In this document: in pieces, positions 1-13,400 of the stretch | How the letters are laid out: the number at the start of each line of letters is the position of its first letter | Position numbering within the stretch: position 1 is the stretch's first letter | Assembly (NCBI GenBank): GCA_012274445.1 | Contig: JAAROD010000015.1 | Coordinates: 682,001-746,000 of the forward strand | DNA from: Sclerotiophoma versabilis | Taxonomy: Eukaryota; Ascomycota; Dothideomycetes; Pleosporales; Didymellaceae | DNA length: 64,000 bases | Reading direction: 5' to 3' | Program-made: the position numbers and the translations under genes | The notes under the pieces: model-generated | Told to the model about the DNA's origin: nothing | Databases searched by the model: none | What the model saw: the letters and a program-made list of their open reading frames with translations, nothing else

Positions 1-1350
1 GCCTTATTTACTACGTAAAGCTTAGTAATCTTCTATTATACTAATACTAGCTTATATATAATTATTACTACTCTTTTTAAGACCTTTCTAAACACCTTAA
101 CTATAGAAGTAGGTAAGCTATCTATATACCTCTAAATTCTTATCTTTATAAGTATTAATTATAACCTAAGTTCTAGAGAATTACTAGAGGTTTATAACTA
201 CTAGAGGGTATTATTATTAGGTAGTTATAGTAATAGAGTATGTAGCTTTATATTAAAAGTTAATATAACCTATTCTAGGTTAAATAGAATAAGTTTAGCC
301 TCTTAGAACTTTTCTTAAATATTACTAGAGGTAAATAAAGCCTTAAAGGCTACTATAAAGTATAGTAGAAACTTAACCTTTATAATATAGTTAATCTAGT
401 TATAGATAAGGGTTTTAGCTTAGCACCTATACGCCTTCTTTAAAGAAGTAAAATAACCTATATTAAGAGGCTGTAAGAGGTATAATAAGTAAGAAGATAT
501 ATAGGTAGTAATAGTCTTATTATTCTTATAGTATTACTAGAATATAAGTAAGTTATAGCTCTTATAGCTATTAATAAATAGTAGATAGTAAGTACTAATA
601 GTATGCTCCTTTATATATATATTAAAGTACTTTAGCTAGTCTAGCCTAAGCTTATTAGTAGTCTAGCTATTATTAAAGTCTTTAATTTTCTAATTCTATA
701 GTAGGTCCCCCTCTATATACTAGAAAGAGAGGTAGTAGTACACTTTAAAGATAATAAAAGGTAGAATAGCCTAACTTTTAGTATTAACGCTATATATAAC
801 TATTATCTACTTCTTATTACCTAGCTAGACTACTTTTAGCTATCTTTATTACTTTAAAGCTATAATAACTACTTCTATTAATATAATACCTATTATAAAG
901 CTAGCCTTATTAAAGTTATAGGTATTATTATTCTAGATACTATACTTAGCTTTAATATTAGCTACTAGACTAAACTAGCTCTAGATTACCTTAGAATTCT
1001 TATAGAGAGCTCTCTTATAGTTATACTTTTAATTAAACTTTATTATAAGCTCTAGTTAGCGCTTAATAAACATACTAGGCTAGTTTAGGCTAATATAGCC
1101 TAAACTATACTTAGTATATAAAGAATTAGCTATATTAGCTATAGCTATAAGCTAAGAGGGAAATTCTTATATAACTAGCTTAAGTATATACTTAATAATT
1201 ACCTACTTCTTAGTATTAGTTAGGTTCTATAAGTTAGCTATAGTATTAGTATATAAAGGTTATTTAGTATATTATTTATATAGTATAGTTTTAAAGATAT
1301 TATAGATAGCTATAGTATATTTTATAAAGAGCTTAGAGTTAATTCTAAGA
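1..1350 (-). mobile_element. RIP-dead pogo/Fot1-type DNA transposase remnant
   Basis: Read on the minus strand, positions 428-487 encode a degraded form of the HLLQPLDVG.F..LK.AY block of the DDE_1 (pogo/Fot1/Tigger) transposases. Positions 515-575 match the preceding DGH.SH-type block, there INSYKSY after mutation. Around 680-900 the segment with the first catalytic Asp reads NFNKASF where the family has NFDEKGF. Stops are TAG/TAA. The N-terminal limit is a guess and the C-terminus runs off the left edge. No terminal inverted repeats were located. This family normally cuts and pastes into TA sites; this copy cannot be active. Confidence 0.7.
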
Positions 1351-3055
1351 GCTTAAACTATAAGCTATATTTAAGCTTCTTTTAATATGTCTAGCTAGCA
1401 CTATTATTAAGGTATTAGTAGAGAAGTAGTATTTTAGTATAGTCTTAGTAAAAGCATACTGCTTACCTATATATACTACTTACCTATAAGGTATATTATT
1501 ATAGTATTAATATTAATTAGGTATATCTAAATAGTTTAATTACTAGTATTATACCTAAGTATCTCTTTACTACTTATCTATATACTCTATATACTAAATC
1601 TCTTATAGTAGTATAGAGCTAAGAATAAGTTCTTCTACTAAATAGTAACTCTCTTAGTATAGATTATATTAATATTATAGTTTAAAACTATTAGTATATA
1701 TTTATACCTTTAGGTTAATTCTATACCTTTTATATATCTAAAAATAAATACCTTAACTATGTCCTATAGAGCCTCTAAAGCAGCAGCCTAAATATAATTA
1801 ATATAGCTAGAAATAGAATAGTAGAGCCTATTTAGAAGTAGGTTCTAAACTTAAGTAAGAAGCTTATAAACTAGATAAGTAAATAGTAGCTTATAGATAA
1901 GAAGCTTAAAATTATACTAGTATTTTTAGATCTCTTATAGAGTAATAACTAAGTAGTATTAGTATTTATATATAATAAATATATATAATAACTTACTACT
2001 AGCTTTATAGTAGTGCTTTAGCTTAGGTATAGTCTTACTACCTATAAACTTATAAGCAGCCTTAGTAGTAAGTAGCTTATATAGTAGTAGCTTTAGGCAG
2101 GTAGTCTACTTAGTATAGGCTATATTATAGTATAGGTATAGTATATAAGGTAGTAGGTAGTTAGTATTAAGTACTTAGTATAGGTAAGAGTATTTACTAT
2201 TCCTAGTATAATATTATACTAAGATATAGAGTAATATAAAGCAGCTAGTATTATAAACTACTAACTATTTATAGTATAGTATAGAGCTTAAACCGTAATA
2301 ATAAACTATAATAATATATAAATATACTAAGTTAAATATATACTATTAAATAACTCTACTAATACTCTTATATAATATCTATATTAATAGCTAATATATA
2401 CTTTACTAGCTAGTATATATAACTACTATATTCTTACTAGTATAGATAGATAAAATATATAACCTATAGTAGATTCTATAATAATAAACTATAATAACTT
2501 ACTAGTATATAAAGCTAGCTATATAATTTTTAACTATACTATTTTTAGCCTAATATAGTATAATTTAACTAAGCTATAGCCTATATAGAGTAAGGCCTAT
2601 AGTAAGTAAGCTAGTGTTTCTATTTATAATAGTGTATAGACTAGCTTATAAATACTACTTTACTAGTAGCTTCTTTCTATTCTACTACTAACTACTATAT
2701 AACTATATTATTATATATATAATTATTATAGCCTATAGTATAAACCTATTAAGCCTATAAAAGATTAAGAATAAGAAGGTTAACCTATAGTCTATATTTT
2801 CTAGTACTATATAGTATATTCCTAACTACTTTAAGCCTAAGAAGTAGAATAACCTTATTAATATAAATATTATAGACCTTTATTATAGTATATACTAACT
2901 AAAGCAGAGCTTTACCTCTAGAGATAATAAGGTTAGCTTTATTATCTTAAATTATAGTTAGTATAGCTTAGTAAAAAGTTACTCTATAAATATAAAAGTA
3001 CTATATAAGAGCTAACTTAGTAATAGTAGCTATACTATACTATAAAGAACTTAAA
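1351..3055. other. Unclassified RIP-mutated sequence
   Basis: Same mutated composition as the neighbours, full of TAG and TAA. Some minus-strand stretches stay open if TAG/TAA are read as Gln, for example around 1860-1920, so it may be an extension of the pogo element or another decayed element. No protein motif was recognised. Around 2040-2250 the sequence is locally repetitive, with recurring TAGTATAGG-like units. Confidence 0.5.
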
Positions 3056-3367
3056 TATAAGAAGCTAGCTGCTAAAAGCTATATATAAGTAGAAACTAAA
3101 TAAATTTAATACTTATCTACTAGTACAGAGTTCTATATATATATACTAGAAGGTAGAATATATATAGGACCTGTTTATAGAGTTTATAATCCTCTAGTAG
3201 CCTTTATAGCAGTAAGGTAGGCTCTAGTTAAAGAGTTTAGAGAGCCTATTATAGAGACTAAAATTACTAGAGTTCTGCTAAGAACCTATAGAGCTAGAGT
3301 ATAATTAGCTAAAGCGCTTAAGGCCTTCTATGCGCTAAAGTACTAGTCTAGAGCCTAGCCTGTTATA
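3056..3367 (-). repeat. 3' LTR of gypsy element A (312 bp)
   Basis: Direct repeat of 10186-10498. Similarity begins at TATAAGAAGCTAGC and ends at GCCTAGCCTGTTATA. Most differences are transitions; a 1-bp indel lies in the run near 3235. Confidence 0.9.
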
Positions 3368-5379
3368 GTACCTCTTTACTATTTCTATATTTATAAATAA
3401 ACTTTTAGAGTAAAATAATAGACTAACTAGCTTAACCTTATATTCTCTGCGTGCCTATTTACTACTATTATACTTCTTTACTTATTTCTCTACTCTACTT
3501 CTTTTATACTTTACTCTTACCTTATCTTACTATAGTAGGCCTTAGTAAGTATAAAGCTAGCTCTAGTACTAGTTCTATAAGTTATTATACTTATCTTTCT
3601 TATTATAGTACTTTTCTCTAGTAAAGTAGAAGCTTATAAGGCAATTTATAGCTTTATAGAAGTAGCTCTCTTACTCTAAAAAGTATCTATAATATATAAT
3701 ACCTTTACTTAAATACCTACTAACTACTTATTTACTATAGCCTAGTAAGAAATTCTTACTCTATTTCTCTACTCTGCTAAGCTGTATTATTACTAATTCT
3801 AATTATAAGCTTTTTAGTAATATTAATTTTAACGCTCTTACTACTACTATTAATAGTTCTAGTAATATAATAGATAATAAGCCTAAGCTTAAGAACTCTC
3901 TTAGCTGCGCCTAGTATACTCTTAACTACTAGCTCTATAATATTAACATAGATAAGTTAACTTATTCTAAGTATAAGTATAAGAAGTGCTACTACTATAG
4001 AGTAAGTTCTATAATCTCTTTATTCTTTAAGTGTGTCCTCTTCTACCTAGTTAGTTACTAATCTCTAAGTTCTATAGGCCTCTTATAAGACTTTTAAGTC
4101 TACTACTACTATTTACTATCTCTATAAGATCTAGCCTAATTCTAAGTACTATACTCTCTTTCTTACTAGCTTAGTGTCTGCTAAGAATAAGTATACTTTC
4201 TATTACTACTAAAATTTAGTAATAATATAAAATCTTCTATCTTAGCCTAGTAATAAGCTTAGGTACTATACTAACCTCTTAAACTATAAGGCTAAAGTTA
4301 AAGAAGAGCTTAAGAATTCTAATAATATTCTTAGTATAACTTATAAGGTATAAATCTATAGAAGTAGATATTAAAGAAGATATACTCTAACTATAAGGTT
4401 CTAGAAGAAATTCTTATTTAGAATAAGCTACTTATAAGTTTCTTCTTAGAAATTATTATTCTTATTTTAGTTTAGCTAATGTTTATAGCTTAACTCTCTA
4501 TATAATATATTTATTATATAGTCTATAACTTAAAGTATACTTACCTAGGCCTATAATACTTCTAAGAATAATATTAGAAATAATACTACTACTATCTATT
4601 CTATAGTTAGAGCTTAGAAGAAGAAGATTATAGAGGCTACTAGAACTACTTAGGTTAAGAATTCCTTTAATAATAATTAGGAAATATATTCTATAAACTA
4701 GTTAGTATCTATCTCTAGTATTTTTAGTACTCTAGTATACCTCTATAATAGGTTTTCCTGTTAGTATCTATATAGAAATAACTAATCTCTAGTAGTATAG
4801 TAAATAAAACTTTCTTTTTTTAGAATATTTCTCTTCTTCTAATTATATAGTTTCTTGTTTTTTATATAGTATTTTCTTTTTAAGAGTTCTACTTCTTTAT
4901 AGTAGCTATTTTATATAGTAGCTATATACTATTTATTTTATTTAGAAGTATAGTGTCTCTTACTAGAAGAGTCTGCTAGAGAGTTCTAAGGAGAATTCTA
5001 AAGGTAGGTTTCTCTAAGTATTATAGCTTCTAGCTATTTCTATAATCTATTTATTTAGAGTAGATAACTTTTTATAGTTAAACTTTAGTTCTTAGGTTCT
5101 TTAAGTATAGCCTTACTATACTACTAGGTACTAATAGTTCTTACTATTTATTTTAGATAGGCGTTCTCTATAGATAGCCTTAACCTTCTATTCTTTAGTA
5201 AAAGAGCTATTATTACTTATAATTACTAGAAAGCCTAGTTATAGGTTATTATTTATCTATTCTTTTAGAAAGTTTTCTATATAGAGGCAGAGCCTATTTA
5301 TATAGAATACTAAATAAATTCTTTCTTTAATATTAAGTTTTATATTATATAAAGAGATTATTTCTATTATAGTAAACTT

Positions 5380-7700
5380 CCTATTCTTCTAATCTAACTT
5401 CTAGCTAGCCTAATTATTAAAAAAGTAGTTTTCTAGTTTTAGCTAGACCTTATTACCTACACAGAGTTAGGGTACCTCTTTCTAGTATCTATTAGCTTAG
5501 AGTTTCTAGGCTTATTATACTTCTACTATCTTAGACTATATAAATTCTATAGTTTTAGTAAACTTTTATACTATTATAGCTACTGCTTTTACTAGAGCTC
5601 TAGCGTTTTAGTAGAGGTTTTTAGTAGTTAGGTCTAGGTCTTTCTATATAGTGTCTATATTATACCTATACTAGATAAAGAAGAGACTAATACCTTTAGA
5701 ACTTACTACTTATCTCTTAATAGTAATTTATACTGCTAGTACCTAGTATACCTAGTTATTCTAGGTCTAGTCTATATAGGCTTAGAAGTAGGCTTCTATA
5801 ACTAAGTTTATATATTTAGTACTACTATCTATTTATAGGTAGAAGGCTAAAGATAGTTTCTAGGTAATCTTTAGCATCTAGTATATAGTTCTCTAGAAGT
5901 TACTTAGAAATTATAATTCTTAATTAGAAACTATAGTATCTAGTATCTAATAGTAGGTAACTATATAAGAGATAAACGTATTAGAGACTATTTCTATAGA
6001 TATATCTAAAAAAGAAATTAGAATTATATCTTTTAAGAAGGTTAGTTAGTAATAACTATTAGATTATTATTCTCTATACTTTCTAGTAGGTTAGTAATAA
6101 AGTTTATAGAGATTTCCTTCTATATATAACTTAGTAGTAGAAGTAGTTTTAATAGGCCTTATTTTAGTTCTCTCTAAAGTTTAGTTCTTCTATAAATATT
6201 ATAGTTAGAGACATACTAGTAGAGTACTAAGAATATACCTAGCTAGAAGTATAATTAAAATAGAATAGTAAATATATTTTCTTACTCTAGGTACTCTATT
6301 ATAGGTAAGTAGTAGATATTATTTATAATTTATCTCTTTAGTACTTCTAAGTTAGGTACCTACTTTCTTCCTCTATAATATAGTCTACCTTTCTTATCTA
6401 GTAAGTATTCTGCTAGAGAGACTTTTAAGTTAATTTATAGAGAAAACTTTTAAGTGCCTACTTATATAGCTTCTACTACTATCTAGTAGGTTTTACCTAT
6501 TTAGGTAGTTTAAGTCTATAGTATTTTAAATATATCTATATTATTATAGAGGCTTCTATTATATATATATACAGAAGTCTATTTATTAGTAGTTACTTAG
6601 TTTTATTCTTTAGCAGGTACTGCTGTAGTTTCCTTATTCTACTTCTATAGTATTAGCACTAGCCTTTATTATCTTTATAAATAAGTAGTAACTAGGTAGC
6701 TATATATTATTAGTTAGGCTAGTTAAAAAGAGTTAGTATTTTAGAGGTAGGCAGTAAAAGATACTATAGCTTCTACCTCCTCTTTCTCTAAAAGAGGTTA
6801 TATAACTATAGTAAATAAGTAGAGTAGTTAGAAGTATTAGGTTGTTTTCTAATTATTATTTACTATATTAGGTATATTCTCTTCTCTTCTAGATAAAGTA
6901 TCTACTTAGCTATTAGCTTTCTCTAGCTAATATATAAAGGTTAGGTTAAACTAGCTAAGAAGGCTTAACTATTAGATATAGTATTCTGTTAGAAGTCTAG
7001 ATTTATAGAAGTATTCTAGATTCTTATAGTCTATAATAACTATAAAGTTCTTAACCTACTTTAGCTTAGTATTTTATTTCTATAAGTACTTAATAACTAC
7101 TAGTATTTTCTTATTATAAATTATATAGTTTACCTCTACTTTAGAATTCTTAGTAGAGAAGTAAGCTACTATTTAAAGAGTGCTGTCTTTGCTAAACTAG
7201 AAAGGTACTCCTCCTATTACCTATCTAGAGGTGTTATATTCTAGAACTATCTTTAGATCTAGGTTAAAGTTAGCTAGAGTAGGTTCTATAATAAAGGCTT
7301 TCTTTATTTTTTTAAAGGCCTTATATTAGGCAGGTCTCTATTTAAAGTTAGAGTTCTTCCTAGTTAACTTTATTAAGAGTTCTACTATAGATAAGAATCT
7401 ATTAATAAACTATTAGTAGAAGTTAGTAAATCTAAGAAAACTTTAGATACCTTTTACTATCTTAGAGGCTTTCTATACCTTAATTACTATAACCTTCTCT
7501 AGGTCTATTCTAATACTCTTTCTAGCTTTAATAATAAATCTAAGGTATTTAGTAGACTAGATAGAGAATTTACTCTTCTCTATATCTAAATATAGGCTAG
7601 CTTTACCTAGTTTCTATATAATCTTAAGTACCTTCTATTTATATTCTTTTTTACTTCTACTAAAGTAAATTAGTATATTATTAATATAAGTAGAGTACTA
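5380..7700 (-). pseudogene. RIP-dead pol of gypsy element A (RT and integrase landmarks)
   Basis: The segment encloses the readable parts of a Ty3/gypsy pol polyprotein on the minus strand. At 7659-7688 the catalytic YIDD box of reverse transcriptase reads YINN: both Asp codons became Asn, which alone would abolish polymerisation. At about 7402-7450 the motif SFLRFTNFY, followed by RIP stops where Arg-Arg is usual, marks the start of the RT-RNase H connection. At 5380-5500 the C-terminal integrase region is readable as an ANRYQKE...VGNKVxLKL-like stretch ending in KLDxKN. Gag should lie to the right (about 9-10 kb) but was not resolved. Confidence 0.82.
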
Positions 7701-10185
7701 TTTATTAAGGTATTCTTAGAGTGTCTAGTTAATATACTATTAGAAGGTGCTAAAAGTATTAGCTAACCTAAATAGTATTACTACCTATTTATAAAGGCTA
7801 AAGCAGGTCTAGAAGGTAGTTTTCTATTTATTTTTATCTACTATATAGATCTTATAGAAGGCTTAGATTATATTAACCTTAGTAAACTACTTTACCTTTA
7901 AGATTTAAGATAGTATCTTATATATTAATAGAAAGAAGTATTAGTTCTTTTTTAAAATAGTATTTAGTACTTAGTAGTCTATATAGAACCTTAGTTCTCT
8001 ACTTAGTTTCTTTATAAAGAGAACTAAGGCTAATACGCTTAACTTACTAACTTATATAAATTCTTTATCTAGGTAGCTAGTTAGTTATTACCTAAGTACT
8101 AAGAGTTCTTCTTTAAATATATTATAAAGTAGACTCTAGAGAATAGTAGCTAGTTTCCTATTTTCTTCTATTAACTCTATAAAGTAGTTAATATCTAGTT
8201 CTTAGTAAAGAGTAAGCTTATTAGCTTCTATTTTTAGAAATGTTTAGTATTTACTTTTTAGATAGTCTAGTAGAACTGTCTATAGGTTTACTAACTCTTT
8301 TTTCTTAAGTACCTTCTAAATATCTACTATTAAAGTAAAGAAGACTATAGTGTTTAGGTTTTTATAAGACCTCTTTTATAGAGCCTAGAATAGAGCTAGG
8401 TTTACCTATTATATAATTTAGTTAGATTTAATTTCTTTTTAGCTTCTTACTTATATTTTAAAGAAGTATATAAATATTAACTTTTTTATAGGTACTAGTA
8501 TTATATTATACTAGTCTATCTAGGGCTGTTCTAGTATAAGGTTATATTCTTCTTTATTTTCTAGAATATAAGCCTATATAGTTTCTTTATATCTGTCTAT
8601 ATCTAGATTAAACTTAGTTACTTCTATAATCTATAATATCTTTCTAGTAGTACTAGTTATTCTTCTCTTATAAGCTTAGGTATATAATAGTTTATATTTT
8701 TTTATAAATCTAGAGAAGATAATTCTATAGGTTAAATAACTAGTATTAATTAGTATATATACTATAGCTGTTTTATCTACTAGTATATAGAGGGATATAG
8801 GTTTACTATCTAGCTACTGCTAGTAGAACTCTCTAAAAGATTTATTTTTCTTTACTTTCTTACTTCTTAACTCCTGTCTGCGTCTATAGGCAGAAGTAGC
8901 TAGTTTTCTAAGTTAGATCTCTCTAATTTAGAGATTTCTTCTAGAGTATTAGTTATAGTTATAGCTTTTACCTAGATATTATTAGGCCTTTTTACTAGTC
9001 TAAGTTTATATTAGTTTATATAGTAGCTATTCTTTCTATAATATATATACTAGTTATTAGACCTCTGTTTTTCTATTATTTTTTAGAGCTACTATTCTAC
9101 TCTTTTATAGTTATCTAGTTCTATATAACCTATATAGGCCTCAGTATTCTTTTAATCTATTTTATTATTATTATTAGGTTTTTTATTACTTCTATTAAAG
9201 TTTCTATTAATATAACTTTATACTTATTATATATTAATATCTACTTTAGAGACTCTTACTATAAGCGCCTAAAGGTTCTATTCTTCTAGAGTATCTACTA
9301 ATATTATTTTCTCTTAGAAATCTAGGCAGAGCGCTAATATAAACCTTGTCTTAAGGTTCTAAGTATTATTTTCTTCTACTGCGTTATACACTAGTTAGTT
9401 AAATTCTATATTAAAGGTTTCTAAAGATTAATTTTATTTCTTTATTATAATTATCTAGAGCTTCTAATATAAGTATTTCTTAAATAAGAAGTTCTTATAC
9501 TATTTATCTAAAAATACCTAAAAGTTATTTATTATTCTATCTAGGTTCTAATCTTTCTATAAAAGATCTATGTATACAGCTTATTCTTCTAGATAGTTAA
9601 ATATATATACTACTCTAATACTAGAGTAGTCTTCTAGTAACATAAGTTTATTAATTATCTAGAATCTAAATATCCAGTATACTTATCTATTTCTACTAAA
9701 CTTTCCTATATCTAGAAGTTTCATTAGTTAAGAGGAGTAGTAATACCTAATATTAGGTATTACTATTATAGATAAAGTATTAGAGTTTAAGTTCTATTAA
9801 CTTATAAGCTACTATACTTAAGTTTCTACTAGGTAGGTAATATATTTCTAGAGTTAGTTATCTTAAGACTTCTTAGAGGCGCTTATTAAAACTAGTAGCT
9901 TAGTACTAGGTAGTGCTAATATATCCTCTAGTAATTATAACTATAGTAAATAGTTTACTAGGTTTATTATAGCTCTGTTTAGAGCTTCTTCTTACTATTT
10001 CTTAGAAAGAGTTATAATAGCTTAGTGTTATACTTTACTATAGATGTCTAACCTTAAGTTATTTCTATTATATAACTTAATTCTATAGTTTAATAGGTAC
10101 CTTATAGTTTTATTAGTAGTTCTATCTATTCTAGGTAGTACTCTTTAGTATATATTAGTAGAAGAAAAGAGTAATTAAATTTAAT

Positions 10186-10498
10186 TATAAGAAGCTAGCT
10201 GCTAAAAGCTATATATAAGTAGAAACTAAATAAATTTAATACCTATCTACTAGTACAGAGTTTTATATATATATACTAGGAGGTAGAAGGTATATAGAAC
10301 CTGTTTATAGAATCTATAATCCTCTAGTAGCCTTTATAGTAGTAAGGTAGGCTCTAGTTTAAAGAGTTTAGAAGGCCTATTATAGAGACTAAAATTACTA
10401 AAGTTCTACTAAGAACCTATAGAGCTAGAGTATAATTAGCTAGAGCACTTAAGGCCTTCTATACGCTAAGGTACTAGTCTAGAGCCTAGCCTATTATA
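10186..10498 (-). repeat. 5' LTR of gypsy element A (313 bp)
   Basis: Partner of 3056-3367. This copy has lost several Gs and Cs kept in the other one, for example TATAGCAGTAAGG is TATAGTAGTAAGG here. Confidence 0.9.
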
Positions 10499-13400
10499 TA
10501 TACCTACTTTTAAAAGAGAACTAGTCTAGCTAGTTATTAATAATAACTAGTCCTTCTAGATAGTTAAGCAGCCTTTCTTCTAACACTTTATCTAGTTTCT
10601 AAGACTAAATACTATATTAACCAGCTATTATAAATTTAGCTAGCTTTTCTAGCACTAGTTTAATATAGCTAAGGCAGTACTTCTTAGTAACCTTAGAAAT
10701 AATACTAAAGTATCTATTATACTAAATAGCTAGACAGCTACTAATTATCTTAGCTTTCTAGCTATAAGAAAATACTATATTAATAGTAACTAGTAGCTAA
10801 GAAAAGTACTACTAGATTTTATTCTACTTTGTAGAAAGTATATAGAATCTACTATAGGAAATTATTGCAGTAAAGATTAATAATTATATAATTATTAACA
10901 GTAATATAGGCAGATTAGAGAGATTAGATTAATAAATAAGGATAATTAATTAGCTCTACTCTAATTAAGAACTAGCCTAGGGGTAAAATATATATATAGT
11001 TGCACTCTTTTACTATAGAAATAAAATAAGGAACTTAATTAACTCTTTTACACCTAGATTAATCTTATCTAGTTATCTTAGCTCTAATAGTTATAAGCCT
11101 AGTATTATAAAGACTATATAGTAGATTTCTCTGCGTACTCTGCATAGCTAGAAAGCTAGATAGAATTAATTATATACTTTTAAATATAACTCTTCTTAAT
11201 AGTTAAATAATAGAATCTAATTCCTAACTCTTAACTAGCTAGGTTCTACTTAAAAGCTAATTAGATTAGCTCTACTAGTTTGCTTAGCTTAAACTCTATG
11301 TAAGAGACAAGGCAGTATAGGATTAGATTAATCTAGAAAGTAAAATAGTTATAGTAATTAATAAATAAGAGCTAGAGTATCTAACTCTCTCTCTAAAGCT
11401 AGTCTCTAGGAACCTCTTAGAAAATAGTAATAAAGATAAGCTAAGTGTTACTGCTAATTAAAAACAGCATATCCTTAGGATAGAGGTATATAAATTAGCA
11501 ATTAGAGATTACTCTAAAGAAGTCTAAAAATATAAGGTTATAACTTTAAGGTAGATAAGATTAGCTGTAAAGCTTAGTAATATTTAAGATTAGATTAATA
11601 AAATAGTATTAGCTAATTTTATAGCTCTAGTATTAATAAAGATACTTAATTTCTAAGAATTAACTCTGCAGGCTCTAATCTAAATCCTAAAGAATAATTT
11701 AGTACTAACTAATAGTAATACTATATATCTAGTTAGGCAGTAATACTGTGCTTACCTTAAAAAAGCCTAATTAGGCTAGATCTTACTAGATAAGTAGTTT
11801 AATAAGTAGTAAGTACTCTATAGAAAAGCTTAGGTGTTTAAAATTACTAAGATTAAAGAATAACTTACTCTTACTAACTTTCTTAACGTAATTACTCCTA
11901 GGCTTACTCTAGAATAGTCTTGCTTAATAAGGCAGTAAATAATTATAGATATAGCTTTTAGTTATTAATTAATAGATATAAATAATCTATCTAAGGTCTT
12001 TATATTAATACTCTAAGAACAAGCGATTAGCTTAGCTAGAGGTAAAGGAAATATAGCTTTTACAACTCTAGGTAGAAGCTCTAATTAGAATAAAACTAAA
12101 GGAAAAATAGAATTAAACTAGAAAAGCTGTTTATATAAACCTAAAGAACTCTATACTTAGAACTCTATTAATTACTATAGACTTTAAACTATAATTACTA
12201 GATCTTCTCTTTCTAGATTACTAAAGATATCTCTATTAAACTTTAATAAATCTAAGATTAAGAAGAGACTTAATAACTTAGAATAGAGTAAGCTTAAGAA
12301 ATAAATTAAAGAAGCTAGATAAAAGACTAGATTATTAGGGGATACGTTATCTTTAGCTAAATATCCTAGCTTAATTTTAGCAGTAGTTATTAATCTATTC
12401 TAATTTTAACCTAAATTAGGCAGAGTCTATTCTATAATAGATTACAAATATCCCTTATTAATAAGCACTATTCTTAATAGTAGAGAAGTAGTCTACTTAG
12501 TAAATAATTAATTACTTCTAATACTAAAGACTTTTAAACAGTCTAATCTAAGTAAAACTATTAATACAGGTACTTAATTACTGCCTGTCTTAGAATTAGA
12601 AAATTATATCCTTAAAGGAATTCTAAATAGAAAAAACAGACTAAAGACTAAAGATTTTATACTTAACAATATTAAAGTTATTAAAGGATTCTATATAAAT
12701 ATTATATCTAAAGCTTACCTTAAATAAGTAGGTATATAGTATCTTAGATTAGATAACACTCTTAGGTATAGAATAATTAAAGACAATATTATTATAGCTA
12801 AGCTACACACTACTTATAATCTTGCCTTTATTAAATATAATAAGATTACCTTTTACTCTTTCTTTAGTGTATATACTATATTAAGATTATCTAAACCTAT
12901 AGAAAGATTAAATAGTAAGAACCTATAGCATTAACAATTAGGTTACCTAGAATAGTAAGTACTATAGTTATTAGGATAAGCTGCTTAGAACGTTTGTATT
13001 AATAGAATAAAGAGGATTAAGTACTAAGAGTGTGTAACTACCTACTCTACCTAAGTTATATTAAGGCAGCCTAGAGAGTAATTACTAAGGCTATTCTATA
13101 GAATATTATAGAATCTATTTAATATACTAACAGAAAGGCTTAATAAAGAATAAACTATAATTATTAAAAAAGACTACTTAGGAAAGCTCTTTAATTATAA
13201 CCTATAGTCTAAGACTTTAGATAAGATTATAAGAGTTATTTAACTATTTAAGAAATAGGTTAGAAGAAAGTATTAACTAAGTATTATTAAAATCTATTAG
13301 GATAATAATATAGCTACTAGACTATAAAGAGATTAATTACGCTATAAAGAATAGGCAGATTAGAAGAAGATAAAGATACTTACTCCTTCTCCTTATACGC

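Larger units (their letters stand above)
3056..10498 (-). mobile_element. Ty3/gypsy LTR retrotransposon A, RIP-inactivated
   Basis: The element is bounded by direct LTRs of 312 and 313 bp and is transcribed on the minus strand, so the 5' LTR is the right one. LTR ends read TA...TA, as expected for TG...CA after RIP. Internal landmarks in order on the minus strand are the reverse transcriptase active site (7659-7688), the connecting motif SFLRFTNFY (about 7402-7450) and an integrase C-terminal KLDxKNxKFTI motif (about 5380-5420). RT before integrase is the Ty3/gypsy order. The 5-bp flanks (TTAAA and TATAC) do not match, so no target duplication is visible. Confidence 0.88.
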
